A DNA stretch of 64,000 nucleotides, taken from Ignelater luminosus. Its lineage: Eukaryota > Arthropoda > Insecta > Coleoptera > Elateridae. Location of the stretch: NCBI GenBank assembly GCA_011009095.1, contig VTPC01091272.1, forward strand, positions 483,016-547,015, written 5' to 3'. The notes under the pieces are model-generated. The model had not been told where the DNA came from and ran no database searches. It saw only the letters and a list, made by a program, of their open reading frames with translations. Every line of letters starts with the position of its first letter. The first letter of the stretch is position 1. Of this stretch, positions 10,171-22,060 are shown in pieces. The position numbers and the translations under genes were made by a program.

Positions 10171-10925
10171 CTTCTAAAGTGTATGATACAGACCAAGTGA
10201 AGACGGCAGAGCAAAAGATTTACATGTTTTCCGACAGTCAGGCAACAAGGAAAGCGATCTGTTCAGCCAAAACAACAGATTTTTTGTTTCAAAGTGCGTA
10301 GATGCTGTTGAAAGGTTAGGCACGATAGAGTAGGTTCTTCGTCTAAGTTCACGGGGCTTAACGGGATGCACGACACGAAAAGGCTTAGAGAACTCTTTAG
10401 ATTTGGAGCTAAAAACACTTGCTTGGGACCAGAACCCTTTCTGGAGATTTCAAAGCAATAGATTACGTTAGCTTCGAATGTATGGGTTCATGATGCTCAA
10501 GAACCGAGCTGGTTAAAAGCAGTGGCTGTCATCAGGTGCAGGACTATAAAACCGAATTCAACTTATCAAAGCTAAATTGATTAAAGAGAAATCAAAATCT
10601 ATTAATTGGAGCCTTGACAGGCATCTACAGTCTAAGAAGACACTTGTCTGTCATAAATGTAGAAAACGCAACAAACTGTTGTAGCGTGGGTAGGACGAAG
10701 AAACGTCTTCTTGGGAGAATACGAGAGATATGAGAGGTGGAGGTTTAAGAGCTTCCACATTGTTAACTTACTAAGGGAAAAATAAGTCTTGCTTGACCCA
10801 AGATAGATGTGGACAGATGACAGAAGAAGACACTTGAGGTAGTTGAGAGAACGGCAATTGATTAGAAAAAAAAGGACCTATGAAGTCATTCAGAGACTGA
10901 GCGACTTAACGACCAGTGAAATTTA
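10171..10925 (+). pseudogene. LINE RNase H and C-terminal fragment, right arm
   Basis: At about 10206 the plus strand reads AEQKIYMFSDSQATRKAI, the second catalytic block of RNase H in non-LTR retrotransposons (YSDSQAALKAL). Further on, FTGLNGMHDTKRLRELFRFG fits WVPGHxGIxGNExADxLAR. LGPEPFLEIS and, after a frame change near 10600, LLIGALTGIYSLRRHLS follow, like the LLTGHxxLRRHL tail common in these elements. 10171-10575 is the arm shared with 9681-10084. 10576-10925 is the continuing C-terminus with no partner on the left. RT is absent, so this is a truncated dead copy of an RNase H-bearing LINE (I, LOA or related). Confidence 0.75.
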
Positions 10926-13883
10926 GAATTTGGAAATATTATTATACGCAGTATTTGACAGTTTCTTTTGTTATTTCTCTTTCGTTTTATGCCCTGTACC
11001 TGTGCACCTGTTGCAGTTGCCTAATTACAACTGCGTACAGACTACAAACTACGCATACGTCAATTCCCTAATGTATCAAACTGGAAGGAAAGGTAAAACC
11101 AAAGCGATTCTATGATTTGCGTACAATTTGAGGTCCTAGTAAAAGGTACCTGATGGTTTGTTTTCTTTATTAATTGACTATTACATTAAGTAGTCAATTA
11201 TTTTTGCAGTTGTTTTGGTAGCGTTGTAAATGTGCAGAGAATTTCTTTTTAACTTTTCATGTTATGACCATCGAAAGTTTTGATATCGGATGCTTCAAAA
11301 TATCTAATTTAATAAGGCCTTGTGCTTTTTGATTTTCTGCTTTTTATGTTGAATGAATTTAAAACTTCCCCGAAAATAACAGAAGCGTTCTGGACACTCG
11401 GTATAAAGGTCTGGTCTCAGCAGGGCTCTAATTATGCCGGATTGTAACACTAAAAGCTTTATTAGTTTCATGATAGATCCGTCATTGTCCGTCTGTTTTT
11501 AATTTATCGATTAAAATATGATAGAAGAATAATATTGATTTTTCAAAATCAGCAAAAATACACATTTTTTATAATCCACTTTTTAAGGACATGCTAAGAT
11601 GCATAAATGCATGCATATCTTGACATTTTCAATGCATACAAATCCTATCCATATTTATAACCGTAGAGCGCACATGTAACGTATAGAAAAATTGACAATG
11701 ACCTCAGTAAAAAGGTCAAATCTAACCGCACCTTTACCAACACAACTAACTCCATTCCACCTTGTTAGATTTAAATCGTTTTAAGAGGTATGACAATGTC
11801 CGAAATGATTTGTTGCCATTTAAAAATCGTATATAATTTTTTGCGATCGATAGTAGAAGTAAACATTATGAAATTTAAGAAAAGAAAGAAGTTAAAGTCC
11901 CTATTAAAATAACTGAGGTAGACCGGTTTAGTTATATGAAAAAAATTGTTTATTGAAGCGAAGGTGTGTCCTTTATAACGTAATCGATACGCCCCGTACT
12001 CGTACCGTTTTCTGAAGACTAGGAAATTAGCACAATTTTGTTGGTTGAGTGGTATGAAATATCAAGACACTATCAAGGACGACATCAAAGTTTTAAAAAA
12101 GTTTCCTTGTGGTTTTTTAACGTAGTTTACAAAAACACGACAACGTTATAATTATGACACGTGCTAAATAACAACAAAGTTAGTGTCTTAAAAATGTGTA
12201 CTATTATGTGTCAATAAATATTTTTTTCCATCAAAAGTGGATAGGTTTTATTTTACAAAACAAGAATCAAACGCTATAAAATTTAAAAGCCTTGAACAAC
12301 ATAAACTCTGATTAAATTACCTGTTCAATAATATAGAAGGAAATAAATATAGAACATATCTACCTACGTATTACAGATTATATTAATATAAACGATAGGG
12401 TTACATGGGAATTAGGGTTAGGTAGCTGAAATTTACGCTGAGTGTTACAACACTACGGTAAAGCAAATGGGGTATACAATACACTTGAATAAGGGATGAT
12501 AAAATTAATGTTATTTATTACTATAACTTTACAGATTCATTTCTGTAGATAGGTACACTTTAATTGTTTATTATCCCCATCAACATATTCAGGTATATTC
12601 ATACACATCTAATGGAAATTGTAATTAATAGAATTGTAGTTCTAATTATATACCAGGTAGTTAAACCTTAATCGAATTAAGATTTTATGTCTTATTTTAT
12701 ACAAGCACGTGCATACTTTATTACGATTACAGGAGAAAAGGCGTTTTAATATTACATAATTATAATATCAACTTCCAATTGTTAAAAAACCATTAAACAA
12801 TAACGAAATAAAAAGCAAGCTAAAATATTATTAGAATTGTATTCTAAAACAGACGCCAAAACAATGAAAATAATCAGAATTCCTTTCCATCTAGTATTAT
12901 CGACAGATTGTTACACGCAATAACCCTAAAGAAGATTATCCTTTGTATATATACGAGGGTGACTGTAAAGGTTGTACGTACTAAGTGGGGCATTTGCGCC
13001 ACTGACATAAAATGAAAATGATTTTAAAGTGAATTTTTAAATTTTATAAGTAAAATTAAATATATTAAAACACTTTGATGTAATAATGTAATATGCGACA
13101 AGGTTTGCTCAGTTACATTTAAAAAACTACACAAAATTAATTGTTTGGAAACTTAATGCGGATTTGCATAATAAGTTATCGTGAAGGTTGCCCCACTGAT
13201 ATTCAAACATTTCCGTGTAAAATGTTTTCTGCAACTAAATAGCTGCATCTAAGAATTAAAATAATTAACATATTAATTAAATTAACATTTCTCTATGAAA
13301 ACTACTTATCATGTCAATATATTAGAATTCTTCTAATGTAAATAAGGAAGGAAACTTTGAATTATGTGCTAGTTGTAGGAACTGTTATAAAGCTTACTTA
13401 CAAAAGTTCTAAATCTAAAAATAAAAATTGGCAGCTCTACTGTTTTGAGAATGAGTAATTGATACAAGTGCGCTGCCACGCCATATTTCAGGCGTGAGAC
13501 CTGCGCCTCGTGCTGCAAAAAAGACCGAGCGCCTGAAAACCTTAAATTGCTCTAAATTTTGAAGTTTACTTTGACAGATGTCAAGTTAGATTTCTTTAAT
13601 AAAGTCTAGTCTTGCGTTTCTCTAGGTACCACCGGTCTCGATGGTAGTTGAAATGAACAGGAGGTTCGCCATTAATAAGGTCACTATATTTTCGGCCTTT
13701 ATCTCCTTTCTCCTGGACGCTGAGCCAACGAACTTCGACATTGAACCAAATAGCTTGGTGTAAATGTATGGGCGCAAGTGAAGTCTCGCAGCAAAGAGTT
13801 GTTCCTTGCCCAAGGCAGAAGCGTTAACCCTTGGGCTCTAGAATTGAGGCAACTGAAACCGTAACCAAAGTACGATAGATCAT
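10926..13883. other. no gene recognised
   Basis: About 3 kb of AT-rich DNA. A frame of 61 codons at 10930-11115 has no recognised similarity. A local GC-richer patch at 13480-13520 (CACGCCATATTTCAGGCGTG, a short imperfect palindrome) is the only notable texture. Confidence 0.45.
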
Positions 13884-14089
13884 GGACCCGTTTCACAATC
13901 TTTCAAGTAATCTTGCAAGTTCAGATTTTGCTAGAAAATTATTAACTTTTCAATTTTACTAGTAAACCGTCAGATATATTTTTTGCAACTTCCAGTAATC
14001 TAAATAGTTTTAAATTGCAAGTTCTAGCAGCAACATCTTTTTTGAAACTACACTTGTAAAGCTAGTTGTATCATTGTGAAACGAGTCCC
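13884..14089. mobile_element. short MITE with 17-bp terminal inverted repeats
   Basis: The left end reads GGACCCGTTTCACAATC. The reverse strand of the right end reads GGGACTCGTTTCACAATG. About 205 bp of AT-rich non-coding sequence lies between them, with further weak inverted similarity (CTTGCAAGTT near the left end, AACTTGCAA on the reverse strand inside the right half). A target duplication could not be assigned with confidence, so the superfamily is open. Confidence 0.6.
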
Positions 14090-14099
14090 AGATTGATAA

Positions 14100-15900
14100 T
14101 CCGTACAGACCAAGCTATTGCGCACAAGCAAATGCCTACAGCTATACGAAGAGTATACAAAATCTAGAGGTGGAACCGCCAGCCAGCTTCTACGGCTAAT
14201 GAGGCTATTAAACGAATTTAGAAGAGTATCCCACGCAGACTAGATAGCAGTGACAACTCCCAAGTTCGAATTGCCAGGCATTCAATGCTGACATAAGATT
14301 GTAGTCTGCCTGCAAAAGCAAGAATCTGGGATCAAACAGTGAAATGAAGTTGGAAAAGCGAAATCAGTAGCTGTTTGGATTACCGGACCACCAAAACATA
14401 CTGATGAGAAAAGACACAAAGATTCTAAACTCAGACAGATTACTTTTTCAAGTTGATAAACATCAAGAGAATTATATTATCTGTGGAATCCCAAATTTTG
14501 AGTGGGCGATACTTATCGAGATGTGTAAAATAAATGATTGCAAATTGTAGGTTTTCGATTACAACACGGTATCACCCCAAGAAGATAGATGGATGAAGGA
14601 GAGCAAAACTTAATTCCGGGATTGTAACAAGTGAACCTGTCATAATATATTTGTTATAGATACCACACGGATCTCGCTGACAGAAAAGAAATTTCTCGTC
14701 CAACGTAGAGGTTTTGTACAGATCTGCAGTACTGACCAATGAATGGGTAATAATCTGGGCAGATACTTGGGACAGCTTTCAGCATATCGTCTCGCCGCAC
14801 TTTATTGAATGTGTTGAAAGAACATAACTTAAGGATATATGCGCGCTGCGACAAATAATCTCCGCTACCAATTGGCTCCATACGTTTTCAATTACGATTG
14901 GTCATACTCTTCAATTCTCTTATTTTTTGATAAAGCAATGATGGTGGCCCAAAAAGACACGTTTAATTTCAATTGGTGCATTACCGCAAAGCAGTTCATA
15001 AATTTACAAATATCTTGAAAATAAATAATCAGGATCTTCCAGTGTTGCATCCATCACTGACAGTCTTTTAGGACTTCTGGTCACAAATCATATAAACCAT
15101 CCTGTAAGCTACATTTAGACTAGCACACCGCGTTAAATACGTCCTCTACAGGGATAGGAATTGGTGATGTGAGAATATTAAATCTTCCGGAAGATGAGTT
15201 GGAACAGGATGAATCGGGTATTTAAATTGTAAAGCGGCGGCAGTTTCGTATAGCTGATAGTCATAATATCATCCGAAGTCAAACATCAGCTAGCTTTATT
15301 TATGTTCTTCTGGCTGTCTGAGTTTCTACAGAAGTATGTCTGGCTAACTTTGAAAGCAGTCGAAGGTCTGAGACAACGACAGTCATACTGCTCTTAACCC
15401 AAGTTCAGGTTACTCATATTGTTTGACTTCTGAAGAATATACAAATCAGCCATCGGGAAAAGAAAACCGTCGAGCCATGATTCAATTCTGTTAGAACAGA
15501 TACTATCCAAGGCAGCAGGAGATTGCTAGTTATAAATCTCCTAAGGCAAATAACATTCTCATAGTTGTAAGTAGTAAGAAGATTTCAAAGTTTGACTGTA
15601 ATAGGCTTTTGGTTGCAATGCTAAGGACCCTCGAAAGACTTTTGCAAAATCTAACGCTAAAGGAATTACAGCTGAGATCACGCATAGCAAATTTGAGCGG
15701 TTGATATCTAACTATTGTGTGGATAATGCGTCTTAAATTCTTAATTTCTACCAATTTAGAAATTTGATTTTCTATAAGAACTTTTTCAAATTCTAAAGCT
15801 TTGTGTGGGTGTTCACTAAACGGGATGTCACTCAATTTTTTAAAATTTTTGTTCCCAAGGATGGGTAAAAAAGATTGCAGAAAAGAAAGACGTCTCAATT
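14100..15900 (-). pseudogene. degenerate reverse-transcriptase element
   Basis: Read on the minus strand, 14656-14830 encodes LKLCSFNTFNKVRRDDMLKA followed by YPFIGQYCRSVQNLYVGREI. This matches the RT block L-x-K-x-D-F-x-N-A-F-N-x-x-R-R-D-x-M-L seen before G-V-Q-Q-G-D-P in a group of animal reverse transcriptases. Lower coordinates (14100-14640) give weaker matches to the downstream region, including a segment resembling the L-A-V-P-K-L tail. An open frame at 15530-15898 could be an N-terminal part but has no motif I recognise. The element is heavily decayed and its class is not certain; non-LTR is the most likely. Confidence 0.5.
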
Positions 15901-16177
15901 TCTATTTATGTTTTTGAAGAAGCAGCAAAAATTTAAGAAGTAGGTCTGCTGAAGAAATGTCAGTCAAGTATCATAACTATCGGTAAAAGCAAAAAACTGG
16001 AAACATCTTCTAACATGAGACTTTGCTTTATCTCAAGCCACTTCATGACTCAAAACTGGGAAGATCTGAAATAAATAATTTTATTTAATTTAAAATGTTT
16101 GTACATTTACAAAGTAATAAACAATAAACAAACAATATTATCAGGGATCAGGTTTTTTCAGGGATTTGTACATATTA

Positions 16178-16885
16178 CATAGTGTTACTTAATGTTATGT
16201 ACTTATTTTAATAGGTGATTCTTGGACCAATTCTAAGTCGAGAAGTTCATGTAAATGTATGTCCTAAAATGCTTGGTTTTCGATATACAAGATGTTGAAG
16301 TTTTTACTTTTTTGACAAATTGTCAAAACACTAGATAAGAATAAGCGTTTATTTAAAAAAAAAAATCAAAACGTTTGCCTAGCAACGGAGAAAGTTAACT
16401 TAATTTTATGTAAACGATTTTCGCTTAGGAACAAGTTGCAGATATCCATGTAATGAGTAATCTCGGTAATATTTTAATTATTTTTCTTTAAAATGGTAAG
16501 CTATACGAAAAAAATGAAACGGGCCTTTTTTGTTTATAATTGAATGGTAATTAATAATAAAATAACACTTTCGAAAAAATCAGTGACGTAACAATTTTTT
16601 CGTTAAAATTTTATTGTAACGTAGCCATACCTACGCCACTGGTTAAATAAAAAAAAAGGACTGTTTTAGGTCAAAAAGTGTGCTTTTATACCATAAAGAT
16701 TTATATTAAGATTTAGCGTACTATTTCAAACGGTTTTCGATATTTTTTGGTAAAAACCGAAAAAAAATAAAAACTTCAACACCCTGTATATTAAAAACCA
16801 AGCATTTTAAGACATGCATTTATATACCTACAATGGCCCAAAAATCATCCATTGAAATAAGTACACAACATTAAGAAACATCCTG
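16178..16885. mobile_element. 708-bp MITE with 145-bp terminal inverted repeats
   Basis: The left arm (16178-16322) and the reverse complement of the right arm (16741-16885) share the tracts GTGTACTTATTT, TTAAAATGCTTGGTTTT and TGTTGAAGTTTTTA. The element is flanked by TA at 16176-16177 and 16886-16887. The outer end resembles CAGGATGTTTCTTAATG. A second end-like sequence, TATACAGGGTGTTGAAG, sits inside each arm, as if one MITE type had been nested in or fused with another. The centre is AT-rich and has no transposase. Confidence 0.8.
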
Positions 16886-19800
16886 TATACAACCTGATTA
16901 ACTATAAAGTAGAAAAATAGTAGCTTTTTTTGTAGTTTGCCTTTTCCCGTAGTCTTGTGCTATAGTAGGCACCAAATCAATATACTCCAACAAACAACAC
17001 TGCAATATAATTAACACAATTTAGGTATGGAATCTGTGACCACTGACAATGAAAATGAAAAACTACATATACTTAGATGTAAGACAAAAGAATTTGTGTA
17101 CAAACATTACGATTAGAGTACAAGAGAACAATAAAACAATATAAAAATCAAAATACCTGAAAGATAATCAGAAGACAGTAAGCACAATCTGTAGCATGTA
17201 TTGAATATAGTAGATAGAAGAAAATAGCATAAAGGAAATTTTTATCTCCAAATGTTTACCAGTTTCGATACTAATCGATTTTAAAAAATTCTTGTATACT
17301 TAGTTATGTATATATTTTAGGTGTTCTACTTCTGGTAGAAATTATTTCTTATTATATTAACTAAATTTTTTCTATTCATTTCATTCTAGGGTTGTTGCTG
17401 TAATCTCGTAAGTTCCAAAGTTTGGTTTTGTTCATTCTCTAATGAAGGACTGTTACAAGTGTTTCAAACGAGTAATCTTCAATAATGCATCTTAGCAACG
17501 TATTTAAACTCATGGAAGATTGTTTCTCTATAACCCAATTAATATTGCGCAAATGAGTTGAGTTAATTGATACCATATATGTTACTATAATGTTAGCTTT
17601 ATTCCTCTGCGTTAATAGCTTTACAAAGACGCAAAATTATGTAGTTTCTAAAGCTGAACATTGCAGTATTGTCTATAGAATTTTTTGGGTTTGCTGCATT
17701 TGATTTATTTTTTGCATTCACTGGAGATTTGTTAAACTAGATCTTGTTAGATTTTCGGAACTTATAACTTAGTTTCTATAAGACTGATAATGAAAGGAAT
17801 TCTTGTACCTGGACATACTCAGGACAGATGTTTTTTCAAAGACCGTCTCATTGATCAGGATGAATCGTACTTTTGTGCATAGAGCTGGAGTATCTAAGAT
17901 TGCAAAAACAATGATCGAAGTAAAATGTTCTTCAAAGTGTTTATAAAACCTTGATTTACTCCTCCTAGTTTTATGTCCAATCTTTTGAAATCACTCTGTA
18001 TGGTAATTTACCATAGCCACATCGAGGAAGAAAGGGTCACATTAAGAAAGAGTTTAGACGGTTGCTTATTGTTACTTCAGTGCGTTAGGGCAACCAATAG
18101 TTGCTTGCGTGTCTAGGCACCTCTTAATGGTCTTTACAAAAGTCAGGTGTTATAGTAATGTATAATTCTTACTTCATCACAATAGCGTGTGGTGCGGGAA
18201 AGTACGAAGACTAACTGTGCTGTCCTTCATTATCCGATTGCACATTTCCTTTTCCTCAGCGCTGCTTGATTGATCTTAATGCCTAGAAGAGAACTGAACT
18301 ATTGCTGTCGGGTGTATGCTTTCCTCGCGCTCTAGAAGGTACAGTTGCAGACCACCGAAATTTATATACAGTCATTCGCTTCTAGGAAGAAAACAGCAAC
18401 TTACGCCACCAATCTTCATCTAAACCCCGGAAGCCATGCTTTCCGAACCATCATTTAACTTCCTTTTCCCACCATCGATGGTTCCATAAGATATTCTACT
18501 CCAATAGAAACACCAACTATCAACAGCCTAGCCGTCTCCATAGCACCATCTATCACCATAATAACCGACAACTATGTCCCGACTAGATCACTCGGCCTAG
18601 CAGGCTGCCATTAGCTGCCGAAGAGGCAACTTACATTTCCTATAATAGGTAGACACATTTCACCATATTTTTTGATATTAGTTTTTCTTATTGTCATTGC
18701 AATTTCTTAGTCTCAACCAAAAGTCATCAGCTCAGTCTAAACGGGTGTAATTTAGATTAATACATAATCAGTTATTTCCACGTTTGGAAGTTTACTCTGC
18801 AATCTTGCATGGAGCCACACAGCTCTCATTCAAATTCTATTCCTCTGAAGATCTATACAACAGCAATCTAAAAGTATGATCTCAAGTTTAATGGCAATAA
18901 CTATAGAAGTATCAAGCTAGATATATCGTTATAAATTTTAGATTTCAACAGTACTGTTGGGGTAAAAAAATGATAAAAATGTTAACACTTCTTTAATGCA
19001 GCTTATCACAATTCTTTTAGGTATCTGATAAAGTAGAGCTATACCTACGCAAAATTGTAAATATCATTTTTAACGATTGTTGCAGATACAAAATTAGAAT
19101 TTTCTCCCTCCACCAAAGGCAACCAAGTGAGTAAACTGGTGCAATGTCTAACATAGAGCGATCGAATAATATTCAATGGAAATACTACACATCAAACGAT
19201 ATTATAAAGGAAATTCGGGTAGAAGGTTTAGTAGTAACATTCTGGCCATCAGATATGGGGAGCATTTCCACAATCTAGAAAGTAACATACCTGTGGGGGA
19301 ATACGATACGAATTTAAAAAAAAGCAAAACAGAATGTCTTCAAGTAGAAATGTATTATCAGATTAGTACCAATACAAAATATGAAGTTGGTAAAACCAAG
19401 ATATATTCAAAGAAACAAACTCATTACATATGATTTCTAAGATCGTTTAGATTGTAGTGAAGCTTTGTGAGTTATATGAAAATAGATGACAAGAAGGTAT
19501 GCTTTAATCCAACCTATCGCATAAAATATAGGGAGAAGATTTAAAAGAATCAAAGAAAAAACCATAAACCCACTCTAGATATAACAATTTACCAATTTAA
19601 ATGTTAATAGAAATAAATTAGACTTAATTTAATTTTGAAACTTGTAGTTAATCAAGTTATTAACTTAAATCCGCGTTTTAGCTTCATTACAATTTCTTCT
19701 AATGAGGTAGAATTTAAAGTACGAGTCATAAGGTTCTAATAGGTTTCACATAGTACGTCTATGAATTGTAAAATTCCGCTTTTATCCCTTTACCAACTGC

Positions 19801-21664
19801 AACCTCAAACATTAATCTGCTTGAGTTGTTCACAAACAAATAAGGTCGTCAACTAAGCTGGTCCACGTAGTTCGATATTGTTGCTCCGTTCCTGGAGGTC
19901 GGGGATGGTTGTATTGCAATCCTGGCAAGTGGGACCTAAAGATGAAATGAGATGTGTGGAACACGCACATTGAAAACAGCTGCAGCTTCTGATAAAGAAA
20001 CGTCTACAGACCTCTCTAGACGACTGGTGTTCAATTTCAACGCTTATTACTAAGGTTATATTTTATTGTTAGCTTTTTATAAAGAAAAAGAAAGAGAAAA
20101 GTCATTTCTCTGCAAATTTAAGAACTAAAATAAATTTGCTTAAGTGCGGTCGAAGTTAACGTTTAATTGTTTGTGCAACTTCTTAAATAGTTACGAAGGC
20201 GCACTTCAACTAAATGCCAAATAAGTACTGAAGCATTTGGTATTTCGCCAACACAAACTCAATGTCTAGTACAAAATGCGATTTTAAAAGATTTAGGGTC
20301 AACTTTTATTGTGCCGAATATACACGCGTTCATATTTAATGTGGGGTTTTATTATACTCTGTAAGCGAATTTAGAATCTTTTTTAATGTTTTACTATCAT
20401 ATTCAGTAGGGCTACTTGGGTTTGGCATGCTTCCACCTTGGAACACTCGTGTTAAATGCCGATAATAATTCAAGTTTAATGTCTTTCGTTGCTTCATTAT
20501 GCAACGAGATTGTTAGTTAAAATGAGAATGCATCAATGTTTTATTGGCAAAATATAAAAATGCTAAGGAAACAGAATTTGAGCAGTTTCTTTTCAGTTTT
20601 GGAGATAAGAACAAACGGTTATTATGAAGTTATGTTATGCTTATGATGGACTTTTATGTAATCTACCTAGAAAAAAATTCTGGAAGCCTTCTTTAAAAAA
20701 AGTTCTTTGAACAATTCTAAAAAACATTTTCTTATAGCATGTTTGAGTTCTTCATGGAAAGCAAATCATCATCTCTTTGAGTCTTTCTAAAGTTGTTTGA
20801 ACTACAAGAAGCTAGGACGAGCCACATAGGGTTTACAAACTGAATAACTTGACTCCCACATCTTGAACAATTTATTCGCTTCTATCCAAAGACCTTATAT
20901 GTTCCGGTAATTATTTCTTTCATACGAATGAGTCCTTTTTTTCAATACTTTTCGTCTTTATGTAGTTTTTCATTATCATCAGTCTTCAGATTGATTGAAT
21001 TCAGGGCTGGCTCTGAGAATAAATTACATTTTTTCACATTCTCAATTAATAAAAATAATTTAATATTTGAAGTAACTTTTCACGCTAGTCATCTTACTGC
21101 CTTTTGTCTGTAGTTAACTGACAGAAGATGTTCGCTATTTCTAGATATTAGACAATGGTTGATTGATTCTCATTTCTCTGTTGGTGGTAGGATTTTGATA
21201 TACTCTGAGTTGTGGAGGAATCCCTAAAAAGTCAAAACTAAATCGGAAATCAGCACAGGGGTTTTCCTCATTTAACACCTTAACAAAACTATTAGGTCAT
21301 CAATCACAGGGCGTATAGCTATTTATATCTATTTTAATAACATCCAACAATGTTTTGAGCGTATTCCATAGAGATATCAATGAACTTTCTAATCATACGA
21401 TTTTGAATCACATTTTGTACGCATGCAGAGTATTCGTGCTGTATGCCTAAACATTATGAAAGTAAAATATTATATAAGTAACCCAAATGCCTAACGGACG
21501 TTAAATTGCTTTTTTCATACCTTTGTTGTTTCTTTTTGCCATAGTTGTGTGCATCTAACTTAGGAGGCTGATAGATTTATTGCCTAAAGCAAAAGAACTC
21601 CAATTATTAGAAGACAGACTCAACACATTTTCACATCTGGAATACAAACCCTTAACTCGAAACA
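16886..21664. other. no gene recognised
   Basis: Nearly 4.8 kb with no recognisable coding sequence. Two GC-richer pockets stand out, at 18380-18640 and 19840-20040, and may be old repeats; neither gives a reading frame with known similarity. A short frame at 19176-19433 (85 codons, plus) is within chance expectation. Confidence 0.45.
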
Positions 21665-22060
21665 CACAGTCTTTTTTTGATGCCAAAATGCTTTGTTCTT
21701 AGTGGAAAAATCTTCCTTCCCATAACCAAATTCAAAACAAAGAAATAGTCACTAGGAGTCAGGTCTGAGGGTTCCACAAACCTTGTGCACTTCTAGGCCT
21801 GTCATGTAATTTGAGCAATCTAAACGGGCAAGTTGTTCTGGAAAAACAGAACATTTCTCCATTCTGTCCTTCCATTTTTTCCCAACGCATCGACGTGCAT
21901 TTTTCAATAAATAGACATAGTTCTCCACATTCAGAGTAGATCCCTTAGGTAGATAATCTATCCATAAAATCCTTTCATCGTCTCAAAACATTGTGGCCAT
22001 TAACTTTGATGCCAACTTTTTCGTCCCATCCTTTTTTACTATGCTGTACAAAGAAGCAAA
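21665..22060 (-). pseudogene. old mariner transposase remnant
   Basis: Read on the minus strand from 22010 down, in shifting frames: KLMATMF then DDER and IDYLPKGSTLN, matching the KVMATVFWDxxGVIxIDYLxKGxTIN segment of mariner transposases. FQNNLPV follows (from FxQDNAxxH, second catalytic D), then EPSDLTPSDYFF near 21760-21790, the SPDLAPSDYxxF motif with the third catalytic D. The downstream VMGRKIF fits the post-catalytic LxGxxF. The HTH half, the first catalytic D and the terminal repeats were not found. Divergence is high, so the copy is old and differs from the mariner at 52 kb. Confidence 0.68.

Noticed and set aside
12408-12424. TTAGGGTTAGG, telomere-like
   Set aside because: Fewer than three units of either TTAGG or TTAGGG; not enough to call an interstitial telomeric repeat.
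15530-15898. 122-codon minus frame as a host gene
   Set aside because: No recognised motif; it sits directly upstream of the degenerate reverse transcriptase on the same strand and is more simply a part of that element or a chance frame.
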